A stretch of 64,000 nt of DNA from assembly GCA_017307735.1 (NCBI GenBank), contig JAFKGR010000010.1, positions 99,941 to 163,940 of the forward strand, read 5' to 3'. The DNA comes from Chitinophagaceae bacterium (GTDB taxonomy: Bacteria; Bacteroidota; Bacteroidia; Chitinophagales; Chitinophagaceae). This document shows positions 27,119-36,490 of this stretch, in pieces. The translations under genes were made by a program, and so were the position numbers. How positions within the stretch are numbered: the stretch's first letter is position 1; each line of letters starts with the position of its first letter. The notes under the pieces were generated by a model. It was not told the DNA's origin, searched no databases, and saw nothing but the letters and a program-made list of their open reading frames with translations.

Positions 27119-27249
27119 TTGGTGATTTCCGTGAAATTACGCATTAAGAAAAGAGGTGATACCACTATTGAAAATATAATGTAAACTTAATTATTTTACG
27201 ATCCCCATTAAATCCAAAACAACGTATAACCTGTCAAATCGTTTTTATC

Positions 27250-27384
27250 ATGAAAAATCAGAATTACAAGAAAAGATCATTCATCTCAAGGTTCTTTTAT
27301 GGACTTATGAAAAACTTTAATGCCATGTTTGAATCCTCCGACAAAAGGGAGTTTCAACGGTTAAAGAATTTTATTGCGAGTTGA
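27250..27384 (+). CDS. Candidate small basic protein, 44 residues, unknown
   Basis: ATG to TGA, 44 residues, starting MKNQNYKKRSFISRFFYGLM and ending KNFIAS. Ten Lys/Arg against three acidic residues, with several Phe. It has the same length and general character as the ORF at 26984-27118, though I see no clear residue-by-residue similarity. Its 3' end nearly touches the stop of the convergent helicase gene at 27387. The function is unknown; it may be a real small protein or chance. Confidence 0.35.
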   Translation: MKNQNYKKRSFISRFFYGLMKNFNAMFESSDKREFQRLKNFIAS

Positions 27385-27386
27385 GT

Positions 27387-30300
27387 TTAGGAGAATAAGT
27401 ATTCTACATCCTCTCTGCTGAGTGATTTTACAAATGACTGATCATCGGCAATCAATTCTTTGGCGAGAATGCGTTTGCGTTCCTGCAATTTCAGAATCTT
27501 ATCTTCGATAGTATCCTTGCAGATCATCCGGTAGGCAAAAATATTTTTTGTTTGTCCGATACGGTGAGTTCTGTCAATTGCCTGTTGTTCTACGGCCGGA
27601 TTCCACCACGGATCCACAATATACACATAGTCGGCTGCGGTAAGGTTTAATCCGACACCTCCGGCCTTGAGCGAAATTAAAAATACACGGCATTGTTCAT
27701 TTCCCTGAAAATCCTGAATGGCTTTTTCACGATCGGCGGGCGATGTGCTTCCATCAAAATATTCAAAGGTTATTCCGTCTTTTACCAATCTTTCTTTTAT
27801 CAGTGCAAGCATCCCGAGAAACTGTGAGAAAACAAGTGCTTTGTGTTCTCCGATATTTTCTATGAGCTCGCGTGAAAGTTCTTCAAGTTTGATCGAGTTA
27901 TTCGCATACTTTTCATCTTCGTTCAGAATTGCAGGACTGTCGCAGATTTGGCGCAGTTTCATCAATCCCTGCAGGATGGTCAATTGTGAACGCCCCACTC
28001 CCTGCTGATCGATAGACCCCAGAATTTTTTCACGAAATGCACCACGGTAAGCTTCGTAAACAGACCTCTGTTTTTCTTCCATTTCGCAGAAAATAATGGT
28101 TTCCGTTTTCTCCGGAAGATCTTTGGCCACCTGTTCTTTGGTACGCCGCAGGATGAAGGGATACAATATCTTTCTTAAATGGTCCTTTTGCTCCGCATCT
28201 CCCAGTTTATCGATGGGAGTTGAGAATTCATTTCTGAAAAATTCAACAGAACCCAGCAATCCCGGATTCAGAAAATTCATTTGTGCATACAGATCAAAAG
28301 TGTTATTCTGCAATGGGGTTCCGCTCATACAGATTTTATGATTGGCTTTCAATAAACATGCAGCTTTGGTAACCTTTGAAAATGGGTTTTTGATTGCCTG
28401 TGATTCATCCAGGATAACGTAGTCAAAAGTTGTTTTCAACAGCATCTGGATGTCGCTTCTCAATGTTCCATACGTCGTAATCACGATTTGCTGATCCTCA
28501 ATTTCATCTATTTTCCTTGCCCGGCTGGTGCCATGATGAATAACGAATGGCAATTGCGGAGTGAACTTTTTAATTTCATTTTCCCAGTTGTATATCAAAG
28601 TTGTCGGGCAAATAATAAGCGCTTTGAGATTTCCATGTTCGTGTTTGAAGTTTAGCAGGATGGAAAGGGCCTGAGCGGTTTTGCCGAGTCCCATGTCATC
28701 AGCCAGGATACCTCCCCAGCCCACGCTCTGAAGATAATTGAGCCAGCGGAACCCTGAAAGCTGGTAATTTCTCAAAGTAAGCTGAAGACCTTCCGGAGCA
28801 TCTATTTCAGGTATTTTCTTAAAGTCGCGCAGCCGTTCCACTTTTTCATCCAGTTCAAAACTGATTTCCGATTCGTTGCGTTGTTCATACAAATCGTCGA
28901 TGATACTCAGATGATATTTTGATAGCCGCAGTTGATTTTGTTTCCCCTCGCCCATCTTGAACAGCAATGCATATTTCCTGATCCATTCTTCGGGAAGTAC
29001 CCCGAGTGATCCATCGCCAAGCTGGACAAATGATTGTTTATTATTCAGTGCATTGCGGATTTCTGAAATCCCGATTTTCTGATCGCCAAATGATAATTCA
29101 ACCCGTGCATCAAACCAATCGACCCCGCTGCTCAATTGAATTCTTGTGGTGGGTCTCGATGTATTGAACCTGAAATTTTTCAAGGCTTCAAATCCATACA
29201 CAGGAATCTTTTTTTCTTTCATTACATCGATGAAAAGAAAAAACCAGTTTTGCTTCAGTACATCTGCGCCTTTGAGTACCAGTCCTTGCGAAGGCTGGCG
29301 CGTAAAATGGCTGTGAAGATTTTCAAGTGAATGGATAAAGGCCTCTTCCAGATCGGGCCTGCGGTAAATAACTGCAACTTTATTTCCTTCGGGAACAATG
29401 AGTGTTTCCTTGTCATCCGGTTTTACACTAAATCCCTTGTAGGTGAAAACGGGCTGGAATAAAAGGAATTCTCCTTTTTCAACCAGTTGTACACTGATGC
29501 CGGGTTCCCCGTCTTTTATCTCGCTGATCAGTGGCCTTTCAAAATTGACCTTGAATTGTTTGGTGAGCGGTATCACCAGTTTTTGCAGCATGTCGGGCCA
29601 CTCTTCTTTTGAAAAAGACAATGGATTTCTGAACTTGGCTGAAAGCAAAGCGTTTTCGGGTTCTTCCCAGAGATAAACGATTTCATCGTTCAGGAATAAT
29701 AAATCACTTTCCCAGTCATTGTCTGAAAGTGAAAAAGTCCCGTTCTCCACTTTCACCTCCGATTCCATTCTTATTTTTTCTCCATCTGTATTGATGTCAA
29801 ATGAAATGGCCGGAGTATGGGTACTTGGATAAATCTCAACCAGATTTTTGGTAACAAAAGATTTTCCTTTCGGAAGATAAAATACCGGTATGGATTCTTT
29901 CGATTCAAATATCTTTTTCAGTTTCGGATACAGGTATTCAGCGATCAGCAATTTTGTTTCTTCGGGTAATTCTTCATCCTGATGAATTATATTTTCCCAA
30001 ATACCGCTAAAGGGTGAATTGCGATTGAGGTATTTATGAATCTCGTGCTGCTGAAGCTTTCTGGTCTGTGTAATGAGTTGTCTGGAAGTCTCGGATAAGT
30101 TATCAGTAACTACAAATTTTGAGAGGTCTAGTTTTTCCACATTTCCTGCAAAAGATTTTGATTCCTGATCGTATGATCCTGTGACCACATCAAAAGAAAT
30201 GTAAGGATAGTCTGAGAGATTTGAATTTAATACCAGTGCAGCCTCTTTCCCTTTGGGCTGTTTCAACTCTTTTTTTTCTTCTTTCTCTTCCGCAATCTCT

Positions 30301-31142
30301 TCCGCATCCATCACATCATTTACGGGAGCTGATGGCGCAGTTACGATGGAAAGTCTTTTTATGGAAGGATCGAGAACCCTTAAAAAAGGTTTGCCCTCTT
30401 TGTAAGTGAATTCAAATTTTCCGCGCAGATCATCCTTCAGGCTATAGCCATAGCTTTCAAGCAATTTGTTTTTTTGCCTGTCCCAATCCTTGATGGAATC
30501 GAAATACCTTGAACCGAAATTGTTGAGCAATTGTAAAAAGAGCGCTGTTTTGTGCCTGCATAAAATATGTTCGTGATCCTGACAATTACAACTGGTATCG
30601 AAATATTGCTCATCATTCTTTTCGATAATCAGACGGTATGTTTTCCCGTTTTCGTCCAGCTCGGCTTCCACTTTTTCATTGGCAGCGGAAAGGATGTTGC
30701 ATTTTTTCTTTCTCAAAATTGATTCTGCAGCGGTGTAATTCTCAATACCGGAAAACATGCGTACCATCCTTAGATCAATGAATTTTATTTTTGCAATGGT
30801 GTGCGCCTGGTTATAGGTTGCAGTGGTTCCGTTATTTAAGATATGCTTGTCGAGCATATCCTGCAATTGCAAAAGAGAAGCTGCTTCGTGCCTGCAAATT
30901 TCGCTCAGGTTGTAGCTGCATGTACACCGCAGGTGCATTTGACGCGGATCGTCATATTTCAGAATGGATACTTTGTAAAATGTGTGATAGGCGTCATCCT
31001 TCACTCTGAAGGTGGCATTGTTGAGGAGTTCATCGTTGGTGAGGAATTCTACATTCCTCATTGCATAGATTTTTTTCCCTCTGCGAATGACTTCCTCAGT
31101 TCCTGAATTGTATAAGTGTTTTATTAAATAAGGTAAAGCCAA
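27387..31142 (-). CDS. SNF2-family helicase with two SWIM zinc motifs
   Basis: 1251 residues with a TTG start at 31142 (no ATG nearby; the sequence from there is continuous with the domain). Two SWIM motifs of the form CxC...CxH are visible: Cys73, Cys75, Cys83, His85 and Cys185, Cys187, Cys195, His197. A large middle region is followed by the SNF2 ATPase: Walker A ADDMGLGKT (Lys821), the DEAD-box-like VILDESQAIKNP (about 915), CMSGTPLQNN, and the helicase C-terminal domain with FEYFDGSTSPADRE, SLKAGGVGLNLTAADYV and QAIDRTHRIGQT. It would be an ATP-driven DNA translocase with zinc-dependent DNA or protein contacts; the cellular role is unknown. It stands alone, with no restriction or phage-defence gene nearby. 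Confidence 0.93.
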   Translation of the reverse strand: MALPYLIKHLYNSGTEEVIRRGKKIYAMRNVEFLTNDELLNNATFRVKDDAYHTFYKVSILKYDDPRQMHLRCTCSYNLSEICRHEAASLLQLQDMLDKHILNNGTTATYNQAHTIAKIKFIDLRMVRMFSGIENYTAAESILRKKKCNILSAANEKVEAELDENGKTYRLIIEKNDEQYFDTSCNCQDHEHILCRHKTALFLQLLNNFGSRYFDSIKDWDRQKNKLLESYGYSLKDDLRGKFEFTYKEGKPFLRVLDPSIKRLSIVTAPSAPVNDVMDAEEIAEEKEEKKELKQPKGKEAALVLNSNLSDYPYISFDVVTGSYDQESKSFAGNVEKLDLSKFVVTDNLSETSRQLITQTRKLQQHEIHKYLNRNSPFSGIWENIIHQDEELPEETKLLIAEYLYPKLKKIFESKESIPVFYLPKGKSFVTKNLVEIYPSTHTPAISFDINTDGEKIRMESEVKVENGTFSLSDNDWESDLLFLNDEIVYLWEEPENALLSAKFRNPLSFSKEEWPDMLQKLVIPLTKQFKVNFERPLISEIKDGEPGISVQLVEKGEFLLFQPVFTYKGFSVKPDDKETLIVPEGNKVAVIYRRPDLEEAFIHSLENLHSHFTRQPSQGLVLKGADVLKQNWFFLFIDVMKEKKIPVYGFEALKNFRFNTSRPTTRIQLSSGVDWFDARVELSFGDQKIGISEIRNALNNKQSFVQLGDGSLGVLPEEWIRKYALLFKMGEGKQNQLRLSKYHLSIIDDLYEQRNESEISFELDEKVERLRDFKKIPEIDAPEGLQLTLRNYQLSGFRWLNYLQSVGWGGILADDMGLGKTAQALSILLNFKHEHGNLKALIICPTTLIYNWENEIKKFTPQLPFVIHHGTSRARKIDEIEDQQIVITTYGTLRSDIQMLLKTTFDYVILDESQAIKNPFSKVTKAACLLKANHKICMSGTPLQNNTFDLYAQMNFLNPGLLGSVEFFRNEFSTPIDKLGDAEQKDHLRKILYPFILRRTKEQVAKDLPEKTETIIFCEMEEKQRSVYEAYRGAFREKILGSIDQQGVGRSQLTILQGLMKLRQICDSPAILNEDEKYANNSIKLEELSRELIENIGEHKALVFSQFLGMLALIKERLVKDGITFEYFDGSTSPADREKAIQDFQGNEQCRVFLISLKAGGVGLNLTAADYVYIVDPWWNPAVEQQAIDRTHRIGQTKNIFAYRMICKDTIEDKILKLQERKRILAKELIADDQSFVKSLSREDVEYLFS

Positions 31143-31395
31143 AGAAATATACTTTGATTAAAGATTAATCTGCTCGTTCAAAAAAAAGCAATTTGCAAAA
31201 TTACCAAAAAACAAGGCTTGAGAGAAGTGGTATTTTCTCAAAGCGTAAAGAACACGCCAATTTTAATACTGATTTAGCATCCAAAACAATCCGGACAGGG
31301 CTTTCAGGAAAATTAAATGACAGGAACTTTCAATAAGGCCTTTCAGATTTATCAGGGAAGGTTGATCGTTATTTTTCCAAATCAGGGCCTGCCGG

Positions 31396-32139
31396 TTATT
31401 TTCTGACAGCCAAACGTCCGTTTTCGTAAACGGGCAATGTATCAGCGCTGTTGACAGAAAGACAATACCTGATATCGGCCTCTAATCCCTGATCCATGAG
31501 CCGCTGATAATGGCTGGCTTTCTTATTTTTCATGTATTCAAAAAGGCCGGGCTTTGCCTCCTGATAGAGAATCTCAGCTATCTGTGAGGAATCACCTTTA
31601 ATTTCAAATTGATCTTTGATCTGATCAATTACCGCGCCTGCAAACAACGTGTCTTCCAGATTAACCCGGTTTCGCCAGGCAGCGCAGGCAAGGAGGACAT
31701 TTTTTTGGCGTTGGACCAGATATTGACATACAGAAGAAAGGTTACAAAAAGCCCCGGTAATGATTTCTTCAGCATCGGCTTCCAATGCTTGGTGCAACAA
31801 ACGTGTTCCGTTTGTAGTTGTCAATACAACCGTTTTTCCACCCACAAATTTTGGGGTGTAAACAGACGGAGTATTTCCATATTGCAGTCCCTCGGCGATT
31901 TTGCCATCCCGTTCACCGGCGGTAATGGCATCCATTTGTTTGCCCAGTTGAATACATTCTGCAACGGTGGCAACCGGAATGATTTCTTTGGCGCCATGAT
32001 GCAGAGCAGTAGCGATAGTACTGGTGGCCCGCAACACATCTATGATGACCACAATGCTGCTGTTTAATTCATATAAATTGAGCAGGGCAGGAGATAAAAC
32101 AGTCTGTACTACCGGTTTCCCGGGTTGTTTGTTGTTCAT
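31396..32139 (-). CDS. comB: Probable 2-phosphosulfolactate phosphatase ComB
   Basis: 247 residues. The N-terminal VVIIDVLRATSTIATAL (about 31-47) and TAGERDGKIAEGLQYGNTP (about 94-112), followed by VVLTTTNGTRLLHQ, are the family signatures. ComB dephosphorylates 2-phosphosulfolactate in coenzyme M biosynthesis of methanogens; in bacteria the same family makes sulfolactate or has unknown roles. Other coenzyme M or sulfolactate genes are not in the window, so the bacterial substrate is uncertain. It lies 25 bp downstream of gcvT on the same strand and probably belongs to the tRNA-gcvT-comB transcript. Confidence 0.82.
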   Translation of the reverse strand: MNNKQPGKPVVQTVLSPALLNLYELNSSIVVIIDVLRATSTIATALHHGAKEIIPVATVAECIQLGKQMDAITAGERDGKIAEGLQYGNTPSVYTPKFVGGKTVVLTTTNGTRLLHQALEADAEEIITGAFCNLSSVCQYLVQRQKNVLLACAAWRNRVNLEDTLFAGAVIDQIKDQFEIKGDSSQIAEILYQEAKPGLFEYMKNKKASHYQRLMDQGLEADIRYCLSVNSADTLPVYENGRLAVRK

Positions 32140-32164
32140 GAATTAATTTCCTTCAGATAAATGC

Positions 32165-33259
32165 CTATTCAAAAGGCATCTTTACCACTTTGGCTTTGAG
32201 ATATTTGTCTCTCACTTTAATAAAGATTTCCGTGTCGGGTTTGGAATTGGCAATGGTTACGTATCCCATTGCGATAGGCTTGTGCAATGACGGAGCCTGT
32301 GTACCGCTGGTGACGTAACCAATCACTTCTTTTTCATTGTTGCAAATTTCATATCCGTGGCGTGCCACACCCCTGTCTAAAAGCTCCATCCCGACCAATT
32401 TTCTGGTGATGCCATCGGCTTTGATTTTTTCCACTTTTTCTTTTCCGATAAAATCGCCTTTGTTGATTTTAGTGATCCATCCCAATCCGGCTTCCAGCGG
32501 CGAAGTGGTATCGTCAATATCGTTTCCGTACAGGCAATATCCCATTTCGAGTCTCAGCGTATCGCGTGCTCCAAGCCCAATCGGTTTCAGATTGGCTTCT
32601 TTCCCGGCTTCGGTTACCGCATCCCAGATTTTTTCAGGAGCGCCGTCTTTATTTTCAAAATAAATTTCAATACCACCCGAACCGGTATAACCCGTAGCGC
32701 TTACAATCACATCTTTGACTCCGGCAAAAGTGCCTTTTTGGAAGGTGTAGTATTTGAGGTTCAGGATATCCACATCTGTCAGCGGCTGTAAAAGTTTATT
32801 GGCTTCCGGCCCCTGAATAGCCAACAGGCAAATCTTATCCGATATGTTTTCCAATTCTGCGCCCAAATCGTTGTGGCTGCTCACCCATTGCCAGTCTTTT
32901 TCAATGTTGGCGGCATTAACCACCATCAAGTAATGATTGTTTTCTTCAAGGCAATAGATAACCAGATCGTCGATGATTCCGCCGTTGTCGTTGAGCATAC
33001 AATTATACTGAGCTTTGCCAGCCGCCAGTTTTGAAACATCGTTGGTTGTAATTTTCTGAAGCAACTCTTTGGCATGAGGGCCTTTCACATCAAATTCTCC
33101 CATGTGGCTGATGTCGAACATGCCTGCCCCTTTGCGCACGGTTTCGTGTTCATCATTGATACCGCTGTAACTGATGGGCATGTTGAATCCGGCAAATTCG
33201 GCCATTCGTGCACCCAGTTTTTCATGAATATGGGTAAATGGTGTTGACTTCATAATCAT
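32165..33259 (-). CDS. gcvT: Aminomethyltransferase GcvT (glycine cleavage T protein)
   Basis: 364 residues; the ATGs at 33259 and 33253 are both possible starts. Visible family blocks are [46 protein letters not shown], and [20 protein letters not shown] (folate-binding and catalytic regions). GcvT releases ammonia from the aminomethyl-lipoyl H protein and transfers the one-carbon unit to tetrahydrofolate. The partner gcvH is in the same window at 61.8 kb; gcvP was not seen. The gene begins 12 nt after the mature 3' end of tRNA-Arg. Confidence 0.95.
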   Translation of the reverse strand: MIMKSTPFTHIHEKLGARMAEFAGFNMPISYSGINDEHETVRKGAGMFDISHMGEFDVKGPHAKELLQKITTNDVSKLAAGKAQYNCMLNDNGGIIDDLVIYCLEENNHYLMVVNAANIEKDWQWVSSHNDLGAELENISDKICLLAIQGPEANKLLQPLTDVDILNLKYYTFQKGTFAGVKDVIVSATGYTGSGGIEIYFENKDGAPEKIWDAVTEAGKEANLKPIGLGARDTLRLEMGYCLYGNDIDDTTSPLEAGLGWITKINKGDFIGKEKVEKIKADGITRKLVGMELLDRGVARHGYEICNNEKEVIGYVTSGTQAPSLHKPIAMGYVTIANSKPDTEIFIKVRDKYLKAKVVKMPFE

Positions 33260-33271
33260 TTGTATTATGTG

Positions 33272-33343
33272 TGGCCTCGCCGGGAATCGAACCTGGATCT
33301 GGAGCTTCGGAAACTCTTATACTATCCATTGTACTACGAGGCC
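33272..33343 (-). tRNA. tRNA-Arg (anticodon CCG)
   Basis: A 72-nt cloverleaf on the minus strand. The acceptor stem GGCCTCG pairs with CGAGGCC, followed by discriminator A; CCA is not encoded. The T-arm contains GGTTCGATTCC. The anticodon loop TTCCGAA has CCG at 33308-33310 (plus-strand CGG), which reads Arg CGG. The 3' end lies 12 nt before the gcvT ATG, so the two are probably co-transcribed. Confidence 0.95.
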
Positions 33344-33359
33344 GGTTTTGAAAGGACGG

Positions 33360-33367
33360 CAAAACTA
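33360..33367 (-). promoter_or_regulatory. Promoter -7 box (TAGTTTTG) for tRNA-Arg/gcvT
   Basis: Exact TAnnTTTG on the minus strand, 16 nt before the 5' end of the mature tRNA. No other box lies between the tRNA and gcvT. Confidence 0.5.
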
Positions 33368-33737
33368 ATACAAATATGGTCAAAATCAGTCTTTCAGAAT
33401 TCGCGAATTATGGTTTTCAATTTATTTTCCGGGAAAAGATTTCGAAGGTTCTTCTCAATAACTCGTCCTCCATTTCAAAACACCATGCACTGATAAATAT
33501 CATTATTATTATTACAGTCGAGAAAAGGATTGAAATAAAATGATGCCATCCTTAAAAAATGATTCTTCCTAAGTTTTTATCAGTTTGGTGAAAATCAGTT
33601 TTACTCATCTATTCAGCCCCTTATTCAATAGGGCATTGAAACCTGATGGTAGATTTGATAAGTGCTCTTAATTCTCACGCTCAAAATTTTAAATGATTTT
33701 TCGCCTTCGTCAAATTTCATTCCAAATGACAAATGTT

Positions 33738-33745
33738 TAACTTTG
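33738..33745 (+). promoter_or_regulatory. Promoter -7 box (TAACTTTG) for rpoN
   Basis: Exact TAnnTTTG, 28 nt before the rpoN ATG. A purine-rich AAAGGACACAGG ribosome-binding region follows it. Confidence 0.5.
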
Positions 33746-33773
33746 GCACAGTTAAATTTTAAAAGGACACAGG

Positions 33774-35279
33774 ATGGCGCTGGCGCAAAGATTACAACAG
33801 AAACTTTCACAGAAGTTATCACCGCAGCAGATTCAGCTTATGAAGCTTTTGCAGGTGCCCACTGCGCATTTGGAAGACCGGGTGAAAGAAGAGCTCGAAG
33901 AAAATCCTGCATTGGAGGCTGGTGAAGACGGGATTGAAGATGAGGATGGGGTGGATTCGCTGGACAATTTTGACAAGGAGGATGGTGCTGACGGTGCAGA
34001 AGATAATTATGAAGAAGACGGAAGTGAAGAAGCTTATGACAACATTGACATTTCCGAATATGTTTCCGATGGTGATGACGAAGTGGGCGATTACAGGTAC
34101 CGTGATGAAAATTACGGAAGTGATGATGACAACAAAACAATTCCACATAAAGTTGAAACTACTTTTTATGATAATTTAAAAAGTCAGTTGCTGATGCTCG
34201 AACTGGATGACAGGCAAAAAAAGATTGCAGAGCAAATTATCGGAAGCATTGATGATGATGGGTATTTGAGAAGGCCGGCCCCGGCGATTGCCGATGACCT
34301 TGCCTTCAGACAGAATATTACGGCATCCGAAGAAGAAATCATTGATTTACTGGAGAAAATACAGCAGTTTGATCCACCAGGTGTGGGAGCACGTGATCTG
34401 CAGGAATGCCTTCTGTTGCAGCTTTCCCGCAAAAAAGATGACGGGCAGAATGTTGACACAGCCATGCTGATCATCGAAAAACATTTTGATGAGTTTACCA
34501 AAAAACATTACGATAAAATCCAAAAAGTTTTGGGGCTTGATGACGAGCAAATCAAAGAGGTGATTAATCAAATCATCAGGCTGAATCCCAAACCAGGCGG
34601 GTTGATTGAAGAGTCGGATAAAATGCAGGCGTATGTAATACCCGACTTTTTTGTTCACAATAATAACGGGGTGCTTGAGGTAATCCTTAATTCTAAAAAT
34701 GCGCCCGATTTGCGCATTAGCGAAGGATACCGTGATATTTTGCGCGACTTTGACCGGGGAAATAAAAAAGACAAAAAACAAAAAGAAACTGTCATTTTTA
34801 TCAAACAGAAAATAGACAGCGCCAAGTGGTTTATAGATGCTATCAAGCAAAGGCAACACACGTTGCTCATTACCATGCAGACTATCGTAAACTATCAAAA
34901 AGAATTTTTCCTGACCGGCGAAGAAACCAATTTAAAACCGATGATATTGAAAGATATCGCGGAAAGGACAGGGCTTGATATCAGTACCGTAAGCCGTGTG
35001 GCAAACAGCAAGTTTGTGCAAACGGAATTTGGCACTTACCGGCTCAAATTTTTCTTTAGTGAAAGCCTTGCTACAGATACAGGTGAAGAAGTGAGCACAA
35101 GGGAAGTAAAAAAAATACTGAGCGATCTCATAGAAGCAGAAAATAAAAAGAAACCGTTGAGTGATGAGAAGCTGACCTTAGCCCTTCAAAAGAAAGGATA
35201 CAATATTGCCCGCAGAACCGTAGCCAAATACAGGGAACAATTGAATATTCCTGTAGCGAGGCTGAGAAAAGAATTATAA
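33774..35279 (+). CDS. rpoN: RNA polymerase sigma-54 factor RpoN
   Basis: 501 residues. Region I (LSQKLSPQQIQLMKLLQVP, about 11-29, then ELEENPAL) binds activators. Region II is a very acidic linker (about 48-120, rich in Asp/Glu). The core-binding domain contains DDRQKKIAEQIIGSIDDDGYL and FDPPGVGARDLQECLLLQL. The DNA-binding domain contains a helix-turn-helix (LKDIAERTGLDISTVSRV, about 383-400) and the RpoN box ARRTVAKYRE near 480. It directs transcription from -24/-12 promoters with bacterial enhancer-binding proteins; none of those activators is in the window. The next gene starts one base after its stop. Confidence 0.96.
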   Translation: MALAQRLQQKLSQKLSPQQIQLMKLLQVPTAHLEDRVKEELEENPALEAGEDGIEDEDGVDSLDNFDKEDGADGAEDNYEEDGSEEAYDNIDISEYVSDGDDEVGDYRYRDENYGSDDDNKTIPHKVETTFYDNLKSQLLMLELDDRQKKIAEQIIGSIDDDGYLRRPAPAIADDLAFRQNITASEEEIIDLLEKIQQFDPPGVGARDLQECLLLQLSRKKDDGQNVDTAMLIIEKHFDEFTKKHYDKIQKVLGLDDEQIKEVINQIIRLNPKPGGLIEESDKMQAYVIPDFFVHNNNGVLEVILNSKNAPDLRISEGYRDILRDFDRGNKKDKKQKETVIFIKQKIDSAKWFIDAIKQRQHTLLITMQTIVNYQKEFFLTGEETNLKPMILKDIAERTGLDISTVSRVANSKFVQTEFGTYRLKFFFSESLATDTGEEVSTREVKKILSDLIEAENKKKPLSDEKLTLALQKKGYNIARRTVAKYREQLNIPVARLRKEL

Positions 35280-35280
35280 G

Positions 35281-35964
35281 TTGGAAACATCCGCTGAACA
35301 GATTACACAACCCTTTGCGCCGTACAATCCGGGAATTTTGGGAAAAATATTTGCCTGGTTTTTAAGTATTGTATTTCATCCCTTGTTTATTCCGGTGATC
35401 GGTGTGGCCGGCCTGGCTTATACCCAGGAAGGTTATTACCTTGGTATGTCAACCACCGACAAGAACCTCATTATATTGAGAGTTGCTGTCAACACAATTT
35501 TTTTCCCATTGATAACGGTGTTGCTTCTGAAAGCTCTTGGTTTTATAAAGTCCATATACTTGAGAACGAAAAGAGAACGCATCATTCCCTACATCGCTGC
35601 CAATATTTTCTACTTCTGGATGTTTCTTGTCTTTCATAACCAGCCGGATGTCCCTCCCATCACAACGTCCTTTATCCTTGGAATTTTTCTTGCATCTTCC
35701 CTGGCGCTTGTACTGAATTCTTTTTTCAAAATCAGTATGCATGCTTTGGGAATGGGCGCCATCCTGGGTTTGACGCTGATTATTATTTATACCGGAAATA
35801 CCGGTAATGTATTTCTGACAATGATGGCTGTTCTTTTGATAACCGGTATGGTTTGTACCTCGCGGCTTATGATCAGCGACCACACTTATGGTGATCTGGT
35901 GAGTGGGCTGGCCATCAGTATTTTAAGTCAGATTATTGCAATATGGTTTGTTTTATATGTTTAA
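35281..35964 (+). CDS. PAP2-like integral membrane protein
   Basis: 227 residues with a TTG start one base after the rpoN stop; no other start precedes the first membrane helix, so tight coupling to rpoN is likely. About six membrane segments. The positions KISMHALGMGA (about 146-156) and SRLMISDHTYGD (about 190-201) resemble the second and third motifs of the PAP2 phosphatase superfamily (SxH and SRxxxxxH), but the full first motif KxxxxxxRP is not clear. It may dephosphorylate a lipid phosphate or be a non-catalytic relative. Function unproven. Confidence 0.6.
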   Translation: METSAEQITQPFAPYNPGILGKIFAWFLSIVFHPLFIPVIGVAGLAYTQEGYYLGMSTTDKNLIILRVAVNTIFFPLITVLLLKALGFIKSIYLRTKRERIIPYIAANIFYFWMFLVFHNQPDVPPITTSFILGIFLASSLALVLNSFFKISMHALGMGAILGLTLIIIYTGNTGNVFLTMMAVLLITGMVCTSRLMISDHTYGDLVSGLAISILSQIIAIWFVLYV

Positions 35965-36032
35965 AATAATCATGCGTCAATCGGATTCTATATTTACATT
36001 TACAGCGTCTAATAATAATTTTTAACCGCAAG

Positions 36033-36488
36033 ATGTTTTCTAAGGCCGCTGAATATGCATTGAGGGCTACCTTCTACGTGGCTCAAAAAGGAAGTGAAGG
36101 CAACAAACTCCCCATTGAAAATATTGCCCGGGCAATTGGATCTCCCAAACCATTTACTGCCAAGATTTTGCAAATCCTGACGAAGGAAAAACGAATCATC
36201 AGTTCGGTAAGAGGCCCCAACGGAGGTTTTTATATTAAAGATTCTGCCAGGGAACTTCCTTTGCTGTCTGTTTTGGAAGCAATGGGCGAGGATCATACGA
36301 TTACCAATTGTATTCTCGGATTGCCAAAATGCAGTTCTGAAAATCCATGTCCGCTCCATTACAAATATGAAAAAGTCAAGGCTGATTTAATCTCTATTTT
36401 TTCAACAATTACAATTGGCGATATTGCAAAAAGCCTTGAAAAACAAAATCTCTTTTTAAGATATTTCCCCAATCAAAAGGAGAAATAA
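36033..36488 (+). CDS. Rrf2-family transcriptional regulator with likely Fe-S cluster
   Basis: 151 residues. The winged helix-turn-helix spans about 1-80 (SKAAEYALRATFYVA, LPIENIARAIGSPKPFTAKI, SSVRGPNGGF is the family wing). Three cysteines, Cys93, Cys100 and Cys106 (in NCILGLPKCSSENPCPLH), lie in the loop where IscR and NsrR hold an iron-sulfur cluster, although the spacing is slightly longer. It may therefore sense nitric oxide, oxygen or cluster status. It is convergent with the ClC gene 2 bp away; its targets are not evident here. The promoter is unclear: TATATTTAC lies upstream, one base off consensus. Confidence 0.9.
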   Translation: MFSKAAEYALRATFYVAQKGSEGNKLPIENIARAIGSPKPFTAKILQILTKEKRIISSVRGPNGGFYIKDSARELPLLSVLEAMGEDHTITNCILGLPKCSSENPCPLHYKYEKVKADLISIFSTITIGDIAKSLEKQNLFLRYFPNQKEK

Positions 36489-36490
36489 TC

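Larger units (their letters stand above)
33344..33773. other. Intergenic region between tRNA-Arg and rpoN
   Basis: 430 bp without a credible gene. It carries the divergent promoter boxes for tRNA-Arg (33360-33367) and rpoN (33738-33745). The rest is AT-rich, with a short CATTATTATTATTA run near 33500 and no strong hairpin. Confidence 0.6.

Noticed and set aside
33260..33493. 77-residue plus-strand ORF over the tRNA
   Set aside because: It is antisense to tRNA-Arg and has no coding features.
35449..35883. 144-residue minus-strand ORF
   Set aside because: It is antisense to the PAP2-like membrane protein; its composition is that of a shadow frame.
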